Shown piece by piece: positions 5,604-5,935 of a stretch of DNA of 5,935 bases. Position numbers and translations under genes: made by a program. The DNA lies in the NCBI GenBank assembly GCA_032123435.1, contig JAQBFJ010000173.1:1-5935 (forward strand), read 5' to 3'. Under the pieces are notes generated by a model. It had not been told where the DNA came from. It ran no database searches and was given only the letters and a program-made list of their open reading frames with translations. Numbering within the stretch: position 1 is the stretch's first letter; every line of letters begins with the position of its first letter. The DNA is from JAQBFJ01 sp032123435 (GTDB lineage Bacteria; Verrucomicrobiota; Kiritimatiellia; UBA8416; JAQBFJ01).

Positions 5604-5935
5604 CTTCTGACTGCCAACCCTTTTCTCCATTCTAAAATCGTCCATCACAAATCCACCACCAATATCCTTAACCGTTGGCCCCACATTCATGAAACCCATT
5701 CGTTCATACCATGCAATGGAATCACTATTATTCCTGTTGACTGTAAGCCATATTTTAGTGATGCCGCGTTGCCGACAGATATCTTCGATAAAGAAAAGAG
5801 ATTTTCGCCCCAATCCGTGACCACGTAATTGCTTTTGGATATAAATCTTGCTGATCTGCAATTCGGATTCGTTCGCGCCAGGCGCCACACCAACATACCC
5901 CGCCGCCCTTTGCCCGGCATCAGAAATCAGGAAGT
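5592..5935 (-). CDS. GNAT family N-acetyltransferase, 5' end beyond the window
   Basis: The 113 visible codons, open to the right edge, form the C-terminal two thirds of a GNAT acetyltransferase, which moves an acetyl group from acetyl-CoA to an amine. Visible residues 12-19 (GYVGVAPG) are beta strand 4, and ELQISKIYI (24-32) is the strand leading to the acetyl-CoA pyrophosphate loop QLRGHGLG (35-42), which fits the Q/R-x-x-G-x-G/A signature. ITKIWLTVNRNNSDSIAWYE (58-77) and RMGF (78-81) are the classic strand 5 and helix 4 region, with Tyr76 in the usual general-acid position. The last residues give the beta 6-7 region (GGGFVMDDFRMEKR). An internal GTG at 5888 is not a start, since the domain continues upstream of it. 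About 40-60 residues are probably missing. The acceptor substrate cannot be told. It is likely cotranscribed with the VOC gene downstream. Confidence 0.88.
   Translation of the reverse strand, partial: FLISDAGQRAAGYVGVAPGANESELQISKIYIQKQLRGHGLGRKSLFFIEDICRQRGITKIWLTVNRNNSDSIAWYERMGFMNVGPTVKDIGGGFVMDDFRMEKRVGSQKFPV

Overview
The window carries the catalytic (F1) half of a bacterial F-type ATP synthase, read right to left on the minus strand: alpha (atpA), gamma (atpG), beta (atpD) and epsilon (atpC). The sequence has GC content near 50%, ordinary bacterial Shine-Dalgarno sites and compact spacing. That fits a bacterial chromosome. Nothing seen here fixes the phylum: the atp proteins are clearly F-type but divergent. 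A PVC-group or Omnitrophota-like lineage is only a guess. There are no mobile elements, CRISPR arrays, tRNA or rRNA genes.

Layout from left to right. 1-58 is the 5' end of an unidentified minus-strand gene. 59-296 is a divergent intergenic region with a plausible extended -10 promoter and short dyads. 297-761 (+) is a small membrane protein of the YuiD/DUF212 'divergent PAP2' family. It converges on atpC, and the two coding regions overlap by 24 bp at their 3' ends with no visible terminator. 738-4961 (-) is atpAGDC. 4962-5142 is the atp leader, with a TATAAT box and a possible 32-codon ORF that has a good ribosome binding site. 5143-5541 (-) is a VOC/glyoxalase-fold metalloprotein and 5592-5935 (-) is a GNAT acetyltransferase running off the right edge.

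How it fits together: alpha and beta form the catalytic hexamer, gamma is the rotor shaft, and epsilon links gamma to the c-ring. The delta subunit (atpH) and all F0 genes (a, b, c) are absent, although the place where atpH normally sits, directly before atpA, is inside the window. It is occupied by the leader and by unrelated enzymes. The F0 and delta genes must therefore lie elsewhere in the genome if the enzyme is a working synthase. Epsilon is only 99 residues and lacks the C-terminal helical domain. The beta DELSEED loop is altered, and the gamma residue that normally faces it also differs.

Three starts were moved from the longest possible ORF because of ribosome binding site position or family alignment: yuiD-like to ATG 297, atpG to GTG 3377, and the VOC protein to ATG 5541. 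I see no clear new biological system. The best leads are the split F1-only operon, the small ORF before the SD-less atpA, and the shortened epsilon.
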